A stretch of 64,000 bases of DNA, from positions 1 to 64,000 of the forward strand of contig NVWQ02000053.1 in NCBI GenBank assembly GCA_002733715.2, given 5' to 3'. This stretch comes from Methylophaga sp. GTDB taxonomy: Bacteria > Pseudomonadota > Gammaproteobacteria > Nitrosococcales > Methylophagaceae. Below the pieces are notes generated by a model, which searched no databases, had not been told where the DNA came from, and worked only from the letters and a program-made list of their open reading frames with translations. Made by a program: the position numbers and the translations under genes. Below, piece after piece: positions 63,651 through 64,000 of the stretch; position 1 is the first letter of the stretch; each line of letters starts with the position of its first letter.

Positions 63651-64000
63651 TTAATCAACATTATTCCGCCATTGATGACATGAATCATCAAAGATTTGGC
63701 TGACTTCTTCTGGTCCCCATGTACCGGCTGGATAGGTGTGTACAAAATCTTGTTCCTTAGACCATTTTTCAATAATTGGGTCAACGGCTTTCCAAGCTAA
63801 ATTGACTTCATCAGCACGTAAGAATAATGAACGGTCACCTAAAATAGCATTTAGAATCATAGCTTCATAAGCATCTAATTTATGTTCAGGATCTTCTTCT
63901 TCATTGGTTTCTAAACCAACAGTATGAGCGACAATCTCTAAGCCAGGTTGTTTAGCTTGTAATTCAATGCGTAGTGTATTATCTGGTTGTAAACCCATAG
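63651..64000 (-). CDS. zwf: Glucose-6-phosphate 1-dehydrogenase, C-terminal part
   Basis: About 116 residues of the C-terminal end of Zwf lie in the window; the start is beyond the right edge. LDAYEAMILNAILGDRSLFLRADEV, represented by DAYEAMILNAILGDRSLFLR, WKAVDPIIEKW and YPAGTWGPEEVSQIF are standard Zwf C-terminal motifs. The enzyme oxidises glucose 6-phosphate to 6-phosphogluconolactone, the substrate of the Pgl encoded at 37.6 kb. Nothing suggests disruption in the visible part. Confidence 0.95.
   Translation of the reverse strand, partial: MGLQPDNTLRIELQAKQPGLEIVAHTVGLETNEEEDPEHKLDAYEAMILNAILGDRSLFLRADEVNLAWKAVDPIIEKWSKEQDFVHTYPAGTWGPEEVSQIFDDSCHQWRNNVD

Overview
The window is an ordinary, gene-dense stretch of chromosome from an AT-rich gammaproteobacterium. 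The evidence is a fabA-fabB pair, LolC/LolD, a Pseudomonas-type polar flagellar and chemotaxis cluster (flhA-flhF-flhG-fliA-cheYZA-motC-motD-parA-cheW), an xseB-ispA-dxs operon, a DapC-ArsC-like-DapE block and a biosynthetic threonine deaminase. The overall look is that of the Thiotrichales (Methylophaga/Cycloclasticus-like), but this placement is inference and no rRNA or tRNA gene was found to confirm it.

Layout. 0.3-9 kb (mostly +): a TolC-family outer membrane protein, fabA-fabB (fabB carries a one-base frameshift in an A-run), a YbfF-like esterase with a MazG-like pyrophosphohydrolase, purU, an HDOD protein, sthA and a YdfG-like dehydrogenase. 9-16 kb (-): metal ABC transporter parts (permease and binding protein, no ATPase), a porin-like protein, a DUF2946-like protein and the lysine/diaminopimelate genes dapE and dapC around an ArsC/Spx-like protein; dapC carries a perfect 26-bp inverted repeat inside its reading frame. 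16-24 kb: a DMT exporter, a VOC protein, then mobAB-moeA-ttcA-nnrS (-), which joins molybdenum cofactor synthesis, tRNA thiolation and an NO-linked haem-copper membrane protein. 22.8-27 kb (-): xseB-ispA-dxs-queD-folE2 (isoprenoid precursors and pterin/deazapurine precursors). 27-30 kb: ribF, a DUF2853 protein, pdxH, then a single integron-type gene cassette with a well-formed attC site. 30-42 kb: lolD/lolC, rpiA, ilvA, an FMN glutamate-synthase-like protein with a CPA1 antiporter, pgl-glk-apaG and mqo, with four copies of a GTCATTCC-type palindromic repeat between genes.

41.4-62.7 kb is motility. A fliK-like gene and an FlhB-C-terminal-like gene read +. The rest reads - in one long run: fliL2-fliL-fliM-fliN-fliO-fliP-fliQ-fliR-flhB-flhA-flhF-flhG, a 250-bp MITE-like element, fliA-cheY-cheZ-cheA-motC-motD-parA-cheW-like-cheW, a 58-residue acidic/basic protein and a DUF2802 protein. 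A good sigma-54 promoter precedes fliL2. cheB, expected between cheA and motC in the Pseudomonas order, is absent. 62.7-64 kb: psd (+) and the C-terminal end of zwf (-), which runs off the window.

The genes are mostly core metabolism and motility. The most interesting signals lie between or inside genes: the solitary attC cassette, the interleaved-palindrome element between flhG and fliA, the in-frame palindrome in dapC, and the intergenic repeat family.
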